Source: Tetracentron sinense (lineage: Eukaryota > Streptophyta > Magnoliopsida > Trochodendrales > Trochodendraceae). Taken from it: a stretch of DNA of 64,000 nt. The translations under genes were made by a program, and so were the position numbers. The stretch covers positions 8,186,501 to 8,250,500 of the forward strand of contig CM026560.1 of assembly GCA_015143295.1 (NCBI GenBank). The letters are read 5' to 3'. This document shows positions 10,445 to 22,889 of this stretch, one piece after another. The notes beneath the pieces were generated by a model, which saw nothing but the letters and a program-made list of their open reading frames with translations, was not told where the DNA came from and made no database searches. Position 1 is the stretch's first letter; every line of letters begins with the position of its first letter.

Positions 10445-13400
10445 TGCTAGGAGATATCTTCACAAGGACTTGATCCCCTACCCAGAATTCCAAGTCCCTA
10501 CGGCAAGTGTCCGCATAGCTCTTCTGACAATCTTGGGCAACTTTCAACCGATCCCGGATGATCTTGACCTTGGCTACGATCTGCTCAATCAACTCAGGGT
10601 CCAATACTTTTCTCTCTCCCACTTCATCCCAGTAGAGAGGAGACCTGCAACTTCACCCATACAAGGCCTCAAATGGTGCCATTTGAATGCTCGCCTGGTA
10701 GCTATTATTATAGACGAACTCCACCAAAGGCAATTGCTCTTCTCAGGTGCCCTTGCAATCTAACATACAAGCCCAAAGCATGTCCTCGATGATTTGGTTC
10801 ACCCTCTCGGTCTGCCCATCCGTCTGTGGATGAAAGGCGGTGCTAAAGTCTAGTCGGGAACCCATGGCCCTCTGAAAGCTCTTCCAAAACTTGGTTGTAA
10901 ATCTTGGATCCCGATCTGATACAATGCTAACTGGCACCCCTTGCAACTGAACCACTTCCTTGATATATAATGCCACTAACTGGTTGGAGTTGAACGTAGT
11001 CTGATAGGGCAAGAAATGCGCAGACTTCGTCAAATGGTCTACCACAACCCATATTGCATCTGATTTCCTTGCTGTACGTGGCAAGCCAACAATAAAGTCC
11101 ACGGATATGTGTTCCTATTTCCACTCGGGAATAGGGAGAGACTGTAATAGACCAGCCGGTCTCATGTGCTCTACCTTCACTTGCTGACACACCAAGCATT
11201 GGGATACATATTCTGCAACATTGCTCTTCTTGTTCCGCCACCAAAAATGCCCCTTTAGGTTTCGGTACATCTTTGTACTCCCATGATGCACTGTATACTT
11301 AAAACGGTGGGCTTCATCTAGAATCTCTCTCCAAAGATCTACATCAGCCGGGACACAAAGTCTACCCTTGAACGTGATTGCCCCTTCACCGTTCGTGGCG
11401 AACTCATCATTTCCTTTGCTAACCGCCTTATCACGGAAAGCAACCAACTCGGCATCCACTACTTGCAACTCCCGGATCCGGTCTATAATGCACGACTTTA
11501 CCATGATATTTGCCATCAATGGCCCATGAGTAGGAGGACTGAAACTAATGTCGAGGTTGGAGGCATCCTCTAATAACGTCCATTCTCGAACCATCATATG
11601 TGCAATAAGCCCATGTGGCTTCCTACTCAATGCATCCGCCACCACGTTCACCTTACCCTGGTGGTATTGGATGCAGCACTCATAATCTTTTAGAAATTCC
11701 ACCCATCTTCTTTGCCTCAGATTTAACTCCTTCTGGAAAAATAGATACTTCAGACTTTTGTGGTCCGTGAACACTTCAAACTGCTCCCCATAGAGATAGT
11801 GCCACAAAATCTTCAAAGCAAAAACAACCGCAGCGAGTTCCAAATCGTGAGTGAGATAATTCTTCTCATGCTCTTTCAATTGCCCTGAGACATAGGTGAT
11901 GACTTTACCGTGCTGCATGAGCACACATCCCAACCCCACGTGGGAGGCATCACTATACACTACGAATCCACCATGCCTTGATGGCACTGTAAGGATGGGG
12001 CAGTAGTGCACTGTTTCTTCAACTCCGTGAAGCTTGCTTCACACTTACCGTTCCACACAAACTTGGCATTCTTCCTAATCAAATATGTAAGTGGTACCGT
12101 TAGACTGGAGAACCCCTCGATGAATCTCCAGTAATAGCCTACCAACCTAAGGAAGCTGTGGATCTCTGTGACAGTCTTGGGCCTCACCCAACTCATGACT
12201 GCCTCTATCTTCTTCGGATCTACCAATACACCTTCCGCAGAAACAACGTGGCCAAGGAATGCCACCTTCTCCAGTTAGAATTCGCACTTGCTTAGTTTGG
12301 CATATAGCCTATGCTCTCTCAACATCTTTAGAGCGAGGGAGAGGTCTCGTGCGTGATCTTCCCGTGTCTGGGAATACACCAAGATATTGTCAACGAATAC
12401 AATCACGCATCGATCCAAGTACTATCAGAACACCTGGTTCATCAGATTCATAAAGCCTGACGATGCATTCATGAGACCAAAAGGCATCACTAAGTACTTG
12501 TAATGCCCATATTAAGTCCTGAATGCAGCTTTGGTAATAACTTTCGCCTTGATCTTCAACTGGTGGTAACCGAACCGAAGATCAATCTTAGAGAAAAATT
12601 TTTCTCCCTTTAACTGATCGAACAAGTCATCAATCCTATGCAATGGATACCTATTCTTTATTGTGACCTTGTTCAACTGCTTGTAATCGATTCACATCCG
12701 TATCGAGCCATCCTTCTTGACAAATAGCACTGGGGCACCCCATGGTGAGAGACTCGGTCTAATGAATCCCAGGCTTTGCAGTTCTTCCAACTGCACCTTC
12801 AACTACTTGAGTTCAATCGGGGCCATTTTGTAAGGAGCTCTAGAGATCAGAGCAGTGCCGGGTGCAAGCTCTATCATGAATTTGATCTCTCTAGTTGGAG
12901 GCAACCCTAGTAATTCCTCTGGAAATACGTCCATAAATTCACTCACCACCGAAATGGTAGATGATTTTTTTACCTCCGGGTTTGCTAGACTTAACGCCGT
13001 GAAACAGGTGATGTCTTTACTCCTTAATCCTCTGAAATGGAATATCTTTGCTTCCACCCGCTTGAAATACACCATCTTCTCAAAGCAAGCCACATGCCCA
13101 TAGTGAGCGGCTAGCCAATTTATCCCCAAAATGACATTAAACTCTTGGAATCCAAGGATGATAAGATCGGCTGCAAGCTCATGGTTCCCAACCTGAACTA
13201 CACTACCTCTATACACTCTGCTTGCTACAACTGTCTTGCCGAGTGGAGTCTAGATGGATAACTCCGGTTCCAACTGACTAAGTTCTAAGGAAAAGCCCTG
13301 GGAGAAACTCGACGAGACAAATGAATGTGTCGACCCAGTGTCAATCAACACCCGAGCCAAATATTCATTGACTACTAATGCTCCTGAAATTTATAACTAA
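10445..13400 (-). pseudogene. pol: Chromovirus pol pseudogene: protease, RT, RNase H, integrase
   Basis: The protease active site DTGSTHSF is encoded at 13342-13322, with an in-frame stop shortly after (about 13252). The linker and RT start (GLPPTREI, 12803-13216) are followed by an RT segment broken by several stops between 12266 and 12803. The RT catalytic pair reads VDN instead of VDD near 12390, which should abolish polymerase activity. RNase H and the integrase zinc domain are readable at 11115-12011 after a frame change around 11960-12011. The integrase core ([24 protein letters not shown]) is at 10743-11102 and its C-terminal part at 10445-10622. The frame ends at VKISP where the neighbouring LTR begins. 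This was the replication and integration polyprotein of the minus element. Confidence 0.88.
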
Positions 13401-13599
13401 CTAGAGTCAATCCATGCAACAAGTATATATATATTTATATATAGCATGCAATATACGACATGCAAGTAAAACACAACAACAATCATCAATGATCTAATAA
13501 AACATGAAACTCGTACCTTGCACGAAATCATCTGATGCCCATGCATCTCCCTCCGTCAAAGTGAAAACTCGCCCCTATTTTTTCTGGCGAGGCAACGAT

Positions 13600-14775
13600 G
13601 TTGACCTCGTAGGCTAGGAGGACCCTTGGTAGGATGCTGCTAGTCGAGCTGGGGGCCTACTCCCCTGAGACTAGCTTGGCAAGTGCTTGCTCGGGCAATC
13701 CCTGATCATGTGGCCCTGGTGACCACAATGAAAGCATCCTCCTGACACCTTACGACAATCTCCAGCCTGATGCCTTCTGTCGTAGAGAGAGCAGATATCA
13801 TATGTGAATGCTGGGTAGCCTGAGTAAATGCTGGGCGCGGATCCGGGACTGCCTGAGGTCTAGGTGCCTGGGGCATATAAGGTCGTGGAGCAGGTGGCAC
13901 AAATGGTGGCCTCTGAAGTGGCACTGGCCATGAATACTGATATGGGTTAGTCCTTGCCCTCTTCTCCGGCGGTGCCGAACTCTTGGATTAGCCTCTTGCC
14001 AAATCTCTCTTCCTCACAAATGCCTCTGAGTTGGTCTCAACCAACAAGGCCTTATCCACCACCTCTACATAGGTAGCATGCCTGAATATGGAGAACCTAT
14101 CCATGATGAAGTCCCTGAGGCCCTGCTTAAGCCTCCTCGCCTTCATTGCCTCCGTAGCAATCATGTGAGGCACAAAGCATAAAGCTTTGCGAATTTGGCC
14201 TCATACTCGGCCACTGACATCGATCCTTGCTCTAGGATGATGAATTCCCTTTCCTTCTTCTCCCGAGCTCCAACCAGGAAGTACTTCTTGTAGAAGATAT
14301 CCATGAACTCACCCCAAGTCCATGGTTGACCTTGCCTGGTCAAATCCTGAGTCCTCAAGGTGGATAACCACCAATAGTGGGCCTCACCCTCTAACATGAA
14401 AATAGGCCATGCCACTCTTTCCTCCTCAGTGGGTGAGAGGACTATGAAGATCTTCTCTAACTAGAGGATCCAAGCCTTTGCAGCAAGAGGGTCTACACTC
14501 CCATGGAATGCTGGAGGCCTCATTCTTCAAAATGCCTCAACCACAGCTGTACGATATACTGGTGCTACAGGCGGTGGAGTAACAGGATGAGGGGTAGCCT
14601 GCCTAGCTGCTAGCAATGCCAAAGACTCTACAATTGAACTAAGAACTTGAGAGAGGTCCAACTGCTCATCCTCATCTTGAGAAGAGGAAGAAGCTCTCGT
14701 ATGTGGTCCGCGACCCCGTATGCCCCGCCTCATGACCAAACTCCTGAGAACAATAGCAACACATGAGTCTAACAT
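13600..14775 (-). pseudogene. gag: Chromovirus gag pseudogene
   Basis: The minus frame starts at ATG 14775 (MLDSCVAIV) and carries a typical retrotransposon gag region (FMLEGEAHYWWLSTL, 14161-14415; SMSVAEYEAKFAKLYAL). A stop interrupts the frame at about 14470 (WIL*LEK) and frame changes occur near 14165 and 13790. A CCHC zinc knuckle, C-FH-C-GHQG-H-MIRD-C, is readable at about 13736-13695 in a frame different from the upstream proline-rich stretch (13706-13924). Gag would form the virus-like particle and bind the element RNA. The 3' limit is approximate because the frame is broken. Confidence 0.85.
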
Positions 14776-15092
14776 GGAACCACGATTTACCGCATTGATT
14801 CAATTTTCACAATAGTGCAATCAATAATAGTATAGTATTATCACATTCATCACATCAAGTCATCAAAGTATTTATAATATTATATTTTGGGGTTCTAGCG
14901 TTCCTAAGACCCATACTTGGTTGAAGCAACCATTTTAGACTAAGACTAAAGTTTAGTCTTACACTTGGAATATGAATTGCTTCCGACTTACTTCCTTCCT
15001 AACTTGCTTCCTGACATATGCTCTCGTCAAGTTGTGGTACCAGATTCTAAGTGACCCTACGAGACTTAAAGCCTAGGCTCTGATACCAAACC
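14776..15092 (-). other. PBS and 5' leader of the minus chromovirus
   Basis: TGGTATCAGAGC on the minus strand at 15077-15088 is complementary to the 3' end of plant initiator-Met tRNA and lies 4 bp from the LTR. The rest is untranslated leader of about 300 bp, AT-rich, without a gene. Its first part is shared with the leader fragment at 8158-8190. Confidence 0.85.
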
Positions 15093-17556
15093 TGTCGCGC
15101 CCCATAACCCACCCTAGGAGTTAGAGTGAATCTTGGACGAGACTTGACATGACTTGACAAACCATCCTGCAAAAAAGAGTCAGAGTGTACAGAGCGGAAG
15201 CAAATACCTAACATAGCGGAAGTAAAATATCTATCTCATCTATATATAAACAAGTATCCCAAGTTATGTACAATATCCAAAAGACAAGGTGGACATGCCC
15301 ACCGCAAAATATTCAAGTATAACTCTCTCACCCACGCTCAATGTCTTCTAAACAAAACCTAACTAAGGTCAATAGTCCCCATCACCAAGCTGAGGATCCT
15401 CCTGAGGTACCTCTTCAATGTACTCTTCCTCCCATGGACCGGGAGGATATATATCAAAAGAAGCGGTTGCTCCACTAACACTTGCTGACATCAAATGTTC
15501 GACTGAGTATTGAAACACTCAGTGGATACCTACTACTAACCAACAAGTCATAGAAATAGTGCATAATAATAATGATAACAATAAGCAGAACAATAACCTT
15601 AAACAGAACAACAAGCAATTGATAATCATGTATGCTTGAAATCATGATCGGCGAAACCTCGGTAAATCATCGTGCGCTTGTCTTGTCTTGTTAATTACAT
15701 TTTAAATCATGTTTCTGCATGTGAAAACTTGTCTTCTCACTTTTCTTGTCATGTCATGTTCTTGTCTTGTACTTGTGAAAACTTGCTTGAATGAACATGA
15801 ATGCAAATGCAGGTATGCTTGTCATGATATGATATGCACATGCTTGCTTGCTTACTTGAATTTAAACGTGCTTGCTTGTCATGCATGCTTGGGATGTTAG
15901 TGCCCTTGAACAACTTGAAGTTGGGAGTGTAAGCTCCCTTCAACGAAACATGTCAAACTACTTGACGTCAGGAGTATAAACTCCCTTCAGCGAAAATGGA
16001 ATAGAAGCAACTTGAAGTCAGGTGCAAGCACCCTACGTGGAAACATGCATGCTTGAAAGGCACACTAACATCTTGCTTGTCCTTGTGAAAAACGAGGTAA
16101 GACATACCCGAAAATATGCCCCACCCTTTTTTTTACCAACCCTTACGTTTGGCCTTGTCATGGTGTTCATGAATCGAGTCATTTTATTCTTGTTTTTCAT
16201 GAAATCAAAATCGGTGTTGATGCTTGAAAAACCCTAACCCTACATAAATGTCATGCTCATGAGATCGTGTACAATTTACACATGAAATTAATGAACATAG
16301 CATTTCATGGAAACACTTCATTGAAAGCAAGTAAATTTACAATCATGCAATTCTAGAGAGCGAGTAAATCAACAATTATGTTATTCTAGAAAACGATTAA
16401 CAATCATTAGAGTATTTGATCAAGATTAGCTTTTGGGAAAACCACGTGAAATCATGCTTTTATAGACTTAGTCAAATTCTTTTAATTTCCATACAAGCAT
16501 TTCATCAAACATATGGTGGTCAACATTCTTGTGTCATTTATTTACGTTTTTCATGTTCCAACATTTCATCAATCACATAGGGTGCGTCCATTATGTGTAC
16601 ATTGCCCTTCTCATTTGTTTTCATCACACCACACATCTATGGTATCCATCTCATCCAACCCAACCCATCCATTCACAACCCCATTTCAAATCATGTAACA
16701 ACTTAGGGAAAGCAAGAAGATAGAGAATACAAGAAATAAAGGAAGAAAAAGATGGCAAGTTGGGGAATAGGGTACCGACCTTCAATGGATGAGGAAAACC
16801 CTCCAAAAACATGTGTGGAGTCGCTACCGAGCTTGGAGGAGGTGCTCCTCATGTTCTTTACCTTGGATTTGAAGAATCCAAGGATTTGGGGATGATCTAG
16901 GTCACCCAAGTGATCAATCTCTCCTCAAGGATAAAAACCCTCTCTTGGAAATCCTCCCTCTCTCTCAATCTCTCAAAGACTCTCTTTAGGTTTAGTGTAA
17001 ACCAAAAACCCCAAATGTAACCCCCTATTTATAGGCAAAGGGGAGAAACCTTAAAACTCCCGACATAAAATTCTGGGTTTACGACCTACGATTGATCGTA
17101 AATCTGCTACGATCGGTCGTAGGTTTCTACGATCGATCGTAAACGTTACAGAGAGTTTGGCCATTTTTGGAATTCTACGATCAATCGTAGGTTTTCTACG
17201 ATCGATGTAACTCACCTATGATCGTTCGTAGGTTCTGTACAATCGTTCGTAAATCTGACAGTAAATTTTCTAGATTTTCCCATTTTGGTATTTCGGCCAT
17301 AACTTTTCACTCGTTCGTCGGATTATGACGATTCAACATGCGTTCGACTCGTCATTCGAAGAGGAAAAATTTTGGCATTTTAGAATCTTTCAATTCTTCA
17401 TTATTCAAGAACCAAATTATCCCCAAAGTTGACTGATCTACAAATGGAGTTCAGCACCCTGGATTTTCAAAATATCCGACTTCGGAAATCCTACTTATAA
17501 CTCAATAAAATGACCTTAAAGCTTTAATACATGTCAAAAATATCCGGGGTGCTAGA
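15093..17556 (-). repeat. 5' LTR of the minus chromovirus (2464 bp)
   Basis: On the plus strand the LTR begins TGTCGCGCCCC and ends GGGGTGCTAGA, where sister LTRs end CTACA, so the terminal C has mutated. The right flank is part of a Sirevirus LTR (17557-17941), showing insertion in that element. On the minus strand a clear TATAAATA lies at 17026-17033. No gene is present. Confidence 0.85.
17026..17251 (-). promoter_or_regulatory. LTR promoter: TACGATCGATCGTA palindrome array and TATA box
   Basis: Seven 14-bp copies of TACGATCGATCGTA type (TACGATTGATCGTA, TACGATCGGTCGTA, TACGATCAATCGTA and others) start at 17087, 17108, 17128, 17176, 17198, 17217 and 17238. The minus-strand TATAAATA at 17026-17033 lies 53 bp downstream of the array in element sense. 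The core CGATCGATCG is the same as in the ACCGATCGATCGGT type; only the flanking bases differ, and they differ symmetrically. Confidence 0.75.
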
Positions 17557-19796
17557 TGAGAAGAGTGTCTTCTTGTACCCAAGAGAAAGTTTATCTTGAA
17601 GAGGATATTGCTTATCCTGCTAAAAGGATTGTAAAGGTTCTTCCTGACCCTGTAAAAGGATTGTTAAGGCTTGCTCTCTAACCGTAAAGAAGAGTGCGAT
17701 TATTGGAATCATGAAAATCCTTAAAGCGGGAAGCTTAAAGGCAGGGATGTAGGTAAGTTGTTGAACCCCGATAACATATCGTGTGTCTGGTATCTCTAAC
17801 TCTCTCTCTATCTATTTCTTCCCAATTTTTTGTTGGTAGCAATAGTGATTAATTTTTAATTCCGTAAAAATCACTTAGCTTAAATTTTTAATTGCCATAG
17901 AACCTATTCACCCCCCTCTAGGGTCCATTATCTAGGCAACAATTGGTATTAGAGCATAGTGATCTATTTTAGATTTAACCATTTTGAGTTAAAGATCCCT
18001 ATATGGCAAACATATTTGCTACTACCTTAGGAGAGGGCCAATCTACCACCCGTTCTCCATTGTTCAATGGAAAAAACTCTAATTATTGGAACACCAGGAT
18101 GATGGTTTACATCCAATCTCTTGACTATGATTACTGGAAAGTCATTGTCAAAGGACCTCATTTACCCTCTAAAATAGTTGATGATGTTAGAATACTTAAA
18201 ACAGAAGAAGAATGGAATGAGGCTGATATTAAACTCATCCAAACAAATGTTAAGGGTATTAGCAATTTGTATTGTGCTCTAAGTCCACAAGAGTTTAATA
18301 GAAACTTTGGATGTGATTCTGCCAAAGAGATATGGGACAAACTTCAAGTCACATATGAAGACATGAATCAAGTAAAAGAAGAAAAAGTAAGTATGTTAGT
18401 TCAAAAGTATGAACTTTTTAAAATGGAAAAGGATGAATCCATAGGAGACATGTTTACTCGTTTTACAAATATTTTGAATGGACTAAAATCTCTTGGTAAA
18501 GTGTATTCCAATGCAGAAAATGTAAGAAAAGTTCTTCGCTCGCTTCCAAAAGGTTGGGATCCCAAAGTCACTGCCATTGAAGAAGCTAAGGATTTGACCA
18601 ACCTTCCAAAGGATGAGCTTCTTGGAGCTCTCATGTCTTATGAGGTGATAATGAAAGATCAAGAAGATGAGCTGAGAGCAAAGAAGGGACTCGCCTTTAA
18701 AACAACTCAAGAAAGTGAGGAAGAAGAAAGCAATGAAGATGATGACATCGCACTAATGGCGAGGAAATTCAAGAAGTTCTTGAAGCACAAAAGGAACTTT
18801 AAGAAGAGGCCTTACAAAAGAGAATTCTCTAAAGAGATAGCTAAAGGACAATCAAGCAAGAAAGAATAAATCATTTGCTATGAGTGTAAGAAACCAAGAC
18901 ACATCAAGACCGAGTGTCTTCAACTAAAGAAAGGTAAAAAATTCAGTAAAAATGCAATGAAGGCTACATGGGACGACTCAGAAGAAAGTGGGTAAGATGG
19001 AAGCTCCAGTGATGAAGATGTCGCCAACCTTTGCCTAATGGCTCTTGAAAATGAAGGGGTAAAATCTTCACCTAATGAAACTCTTTCTTATGAAGAAATT
19101 AGTGAAGCATTTGATGAACTTTACCTTGAATTTCTAAAACTAGGATCAAAGAACAAAGAACTTATAAAGGACAATATTTTTCTTTCAAGCTCAAATGAAT
19201 CTTTATTAAAAGAGAAAGATGATTTACAAAAGGAAAAGACCAATCTTGTTAAAGAAAATGATGTTTTAAATAAAAAATTAAAAAAATTTCAAAATTCACC
19301 CCAAGGACTATCTTGTGAGTGTGAAGAGCTTAAAGCTAAAGTCAAAGACCTAGCTAAAATTGCTCACATTTTATCTACAGGGGAATAGAATCTTGAAAGA
19401 CTTTTGGGCCAACAAAGATGTGTCTTTGGAAAGGCTCTTGGATACAACCTTTTTGCAAAACAAAAGGAGTACAAATTTTTTTTTTCAAAATCAACTAATG
19501 TGTTAAACCCACCATCTAATGCATTTTTTACTTTTAATGAAAAGAAAGTGGTTAAGAAAATTTGGGTCCCAAATGGATCATTCACTCCCAAGACCATCCA
19601 TAAAGGACCAAACATGGTTTGAGTCCCTAAAGGAACTTACCCTCCCAAGACCATCCAATAATCAGTTTGGGTTCCAACCAAAATTGTGTGGGTACCGGGA
19701 GGAACATATGTTGGAGTTACTTAAATCTTGTCTTATAGGTATGTTTGAATTCTAACTCCTCAAAGTCAAGATGGTTCTTGGATAGTGGATGCTCTA
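17557..19796 (+). mobile_element. Sirevirus-like Ty1/copia fragment: LTR end, PBS, gag
   Basis: The right part of a 5' LTR (17557-17941, ending CACCCCCCTCTAGGG...GGCAACA) is followed by a PBS TGGTATTAGAGC (17944-17955) and gag. The left part of the LTR is lost to the minus chromovirus. The right end at 19796 is cut just before the protease by the Tat-like element's LTR. The gag is closely similar to that at 47833, so it is the same family as element B. Confidence 0.85.
18003..19795 (+). pseudogene. gag: Sirevirus-like gag pseudogene, 3' truncated
   Basis: Gag opens at ATG 18003 (MANIFATTLGEGQSTT) and reads 288 codons to a TAA at 18867-18869. It carries the copia gag domain (YWNTRMMVYIQSLDYDYW, KVTAIEEAKDL). 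Immediately after the stop the same frame encodes a zinc-knuckle sequence CYECKKPRHIKTEC, in which the usual Gly before His is Arg. Another stop (about 18993) precedes an acidic and coiled-coil stretch (19038-19388), long gag extensions being typical of Sireviruses. The tail (19389-19795) is broken by stops and ends at the SWIVDAL stretch next to the protease site. The parent protein would form the particle shell and package RNA; this copy is dead. Confidence 0.85.
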
Positions 19797-21611
19797 TGTA
19801 AACAGCCCAATTTTACACCCCTTTTACCTCTTTTTGCACCCTCAAAACCTTTTAAAAAAACCTCTCAAAAACACTTTTTAAATGTCTCTTTAAACCCTAT
19901 TTCCACATACACAAATTTCTGAAAAATGCCCTTGAAGCTGAAAATGACCAAAATGCCCCTGGAGTGCAACATGACCAAAATACCCCAAAAAAATATTTAA
20001 AAACTCACATTTTATCTAAATAACTTTTCATGGATTTATTAGTTCAATTTCAGCTATTTCCAGGCTCAAATTAGGCTGAAAACGCAAAATCAAGCTTCTA
20101 GCGAACCTGAAAATGTCACGTGGCAATGCAAAAAATAGGGGTTTGAGCTGGTCGTTTTTGCCAAAAATGACCAACCCATTTTGGGCAGTTTTGCTTGGTC
20201 GTTTTTAGTAAAAACGACCAAAGTTTTTTGGTTTTTAATGTTTGGTCATTTACCATAAATGACCAAATAAATATCTGGTTTTTTTTTGTCATTTTTCCCC
20301 TATAAACCGTCTTACTTTCCATTATTTCGGGCTTTTTGGCTTTGGTCGTTTTTCACATAAACAATCCAAGTTTTTTTGGTTTTTTCAAAACCTATAAATA
20401 CTCCCTCCTCTTCTCTCGTTTCTCTCATTCCCAAAAGCCCTTCTCTTCATTTTCATATTTTCGAAAACCATATTCTAAAGTTTGGATTCCCGGGAAGCAC
20501 GATTTCTTGAAGAATCAGTTCTCGGGACCTCTTTTCAAAACTATTTTTAGATTTCCTGGAAGGTAAAATATCGCCAAACTCTGAATTTTCCTTAGTCTTT
20601 TATTAGTTTTAATTACTTTATTCTTTTTAAATACTTAGATTGCTTGTCTTGTCGAACCCTTCACGGTTTTATTTAAACCTAGCCTACCCTGTCGAACCTC
20701 TGCCCGGTTTTACTTAAACTTATCCTACCCTATCGAACCCTTGCCTGGTTTTTTTTAAACCTAGCCTACCCTGTCGAACCCCTGTCCGGTTTTATTCAAA
20801 CAAACCAACCATGTCGAACCCCTGCCTGGTTTTATTCAAACAAAACGAACCCTATCGAACCCCTGCCCAAACTTCGGTTCGAACAAACCAACCCTATCGA
20901 ACCTCTGTCCGAACCTCGATTCAAACCCTGGTTCAAACCCTACCCACCTAGTCGAACTTCTGTCTGAACCCTGCTTCAAATCCTATCAAACTCTAACCCA
21001 ACCCAATGCTCCTTGACATGAGCTAAAACTGTCCAAATGCTCCCCAACAAGAGCTTAAAAGGCCCAAGTGCTCTTGAATAGGAGCCCAAACCATTCAAAA
21101 TGCACCCTAACATTTAAAAGACAAATCTCAGCCTATCAAACACCCACAATCCAAATTAAACCATCAACTACCCCTCTGAAACTACGTGTAACTTGATTCC
21201 ACTAACAGTGGATATGTAGGCAACCCTGATCGGGTTCAGCTCACCTAGGATAGAGCCCCTATCCTATCCCTGCTTATTTCAACTTGTACATTACTATCAA
21301 TATGATATCTGCTTAGCATATAAATGAAATTTCAAGCTTCTCTTATGGTTTCCCCCACTTTAATTCAGACTTAGGGAGTAGGTAACCATCTCCAGATGGG
21401 AGTTTAGGAGTGCCTAACACCTTCTCCTAACTCAAATGAATCCTTACCTTGAACTCTATTTCTAGACCAAAGCCTTATCCAACCTTTTCAAGGACCCTAT
21501 TTACCCTCACAATCTAAATAGGTGGCAAATCTCTCTTTTTCTGTATTTTTAGCACTATTCCTCTTCGGGTTCAATCCTGATCGGGAATGGGGTTAAAATC
21601 CCGGGTCTACA
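19797..21611 (+). repeat. 5' LTR of the Tat/Ogre-like element (1815 bp)
   Basis: It begins TGTAAACAGCCCAATTTTAC and ends GGGTCTACA. The first ~1.1 kb matches 38813-39890. A TATA-like CCTATAAATA lies at about 20391-20400, conserved in the 3' copy near 39402. A downstream stretch of degenerate ~42-bp repeats (CTACCCTGTCGAACCCTTGC / CCGGTTTTACTTAAACC) spans about 20641-20990. Confidence 0.85.
20641..20990. repeat. ~42-bp tandem repeats in the Tat/Ogre-like LTR
   Basis: Units of about 41-43 bp contain CCTGTCGAACCCTTGCC followed by CGGTTTTACTTAAACCTA. About seven imperfect copies occur here; five cleaner ones occur in the 3' LTR at about 39640-39890. They lie downstream of the TATA box, so they would be in the transcript. 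Confidence 0.75.
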
Positions 21612-22889
21612 GCTTGGCAACTCTACTAGGAACTCTGGTTTTGCCGACCAGCATTCGAGCCAAAACCTAAATCTGAACTGAACAAGAGAAACCACATCAG
21701 AAACTTTTACTTTCATCTATATACTGCTAATTTTGTACATATTCTTACTTTACTATCATTCATCGAATCTCGGATATTTGTTTGCCAACTTAGCAACATT
21801 CTTAGGATTCCATTTTTTATTTATTGCTTGATTTCTATTGATGCATATGCATTCATATTCATTGCATAATAGAATAAAAACCCTTCACCTTTCTAGTTGG
21901 ATCCAGTTAGCTTACAATCGAGGGAGGGTTATCCTCGATGCTGGAGCCCAAAGATCTGTGGAAAGTACTGGTTGTAGACTGAGGGATGGTTATCTCCGGT
22001 AAACGCGATTGATCTTTTCAGCTTGCAGTAATCATCCCTTTTCAGGTATTTTCTATACCGGGGAGTCGTATATACGGTCAAGTGCTCATCAACCTTTTAG
22101 ACAAAAACCTTACACCAGTATAAACATATAGACTATAGGTCTTTGTTTAGGCATAAACCAAGAACATCCGTCAGGAGGGACTACCTTATCCTTGTTCTGT
22201 TACTGGTTTAAGCCACTCCTGCATCATTTGTTCAAGTATAGGGACAATCTTAACCCTATACTTAACAATTTTCAGAGTTTGTGTGAGCCTTGATTGCTAG
22301 ATAGGTCTAACCCTATTCTTTTCTAAGTCAACAAGATGTTGTGAAGGTTAAAACCCTGGACTCTAAACGAATCACAAGGTTAACCCATTGATTCATTTTG
22401 ATCTGAACCCAGTGAGCTCTAGTTCCCTACAACCCAGATAAGTGAAATGGATCTCTATCCACTCACCCCATTGGGTCACACACGTTGAGTTGACGCATCT
22501 TTTTTTTAGTCTACTTGCCCAATTTATTCATTTAATTCATCAAAAACAAAAAATTTCATTGTATTTCATTCAAGTCAATTCAAAAACTTCATTCAATCAT
22601 TTTGCTCATCATCATATTGTTTAAATCATATATTAGTCTTAGGACTTTCCGCATCTATCATTTTGTGCATACTTATATTCATAGCCAAACAAGGGGCAAT
22701 GGCCCATGTTAAAAAGTCATCCATTAGATCATATGTGTGTACCATTACTACTTTCATCATTGTCTTAATTCAATCTTCATTCAGCATCTTGACCGTCATG
22801 TTACCCATCTGTACATAACTCTTATTACCACCCAGTTCATTACACCCTGAGCAAAAATGGTACTAAGCTATTTGCCCTCTTTGAGATGA
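21612..22889 (+). other. PBS-like site and leader of the Tat/Ogre-like element
   Basis: TGGCAACTCTACTAGGA at 21615-21631, 3 bp after the LTR, resembles the TGGCGACTC...CTGGGG type PBS known from Tat/Ogre relatives; I cannot verify the tRNA. The rest is long untranslated leader without a convincing gene. Confidence 0.6.

Larger units (their letters stand above)
10445..17556 (-). mobile_element. Decayed Ty3/gypsy chromovirus (Tekay/Del-like), minus strand
   Basis: Read on the minus strand the order is 5' LTR (17556-15093), PBS (15088-15077), gag (14775 to about 13600), protease, RT, RNase H and integrase (to 10445). The element stops in the integrase C-terminal region where the LTR at 8206-10444 is inserted, so the chromodomain and 3' LTR are missing. 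Its pol is closely related to that at 698-3046. Stops, frameshifts and an altered RT active site show it is dead. Confidence 0.88.

Noticed and set aside
15077-15088. Possible tRNA gene around GCTCTGATACCA
   Set aside because: This is the complement of the tRNA 3' end used as a PBS; no cloverleaf sequence surrounds it.
8206-17556. Reading 8206-10444 and 15093-17556 as the LTR pair of one minus element
   Set aside because: Both LTRs are followed by their own PBS and leader, the left one lacks the end of pol and a polypurine tract beside it, and the outer flanks do not match.
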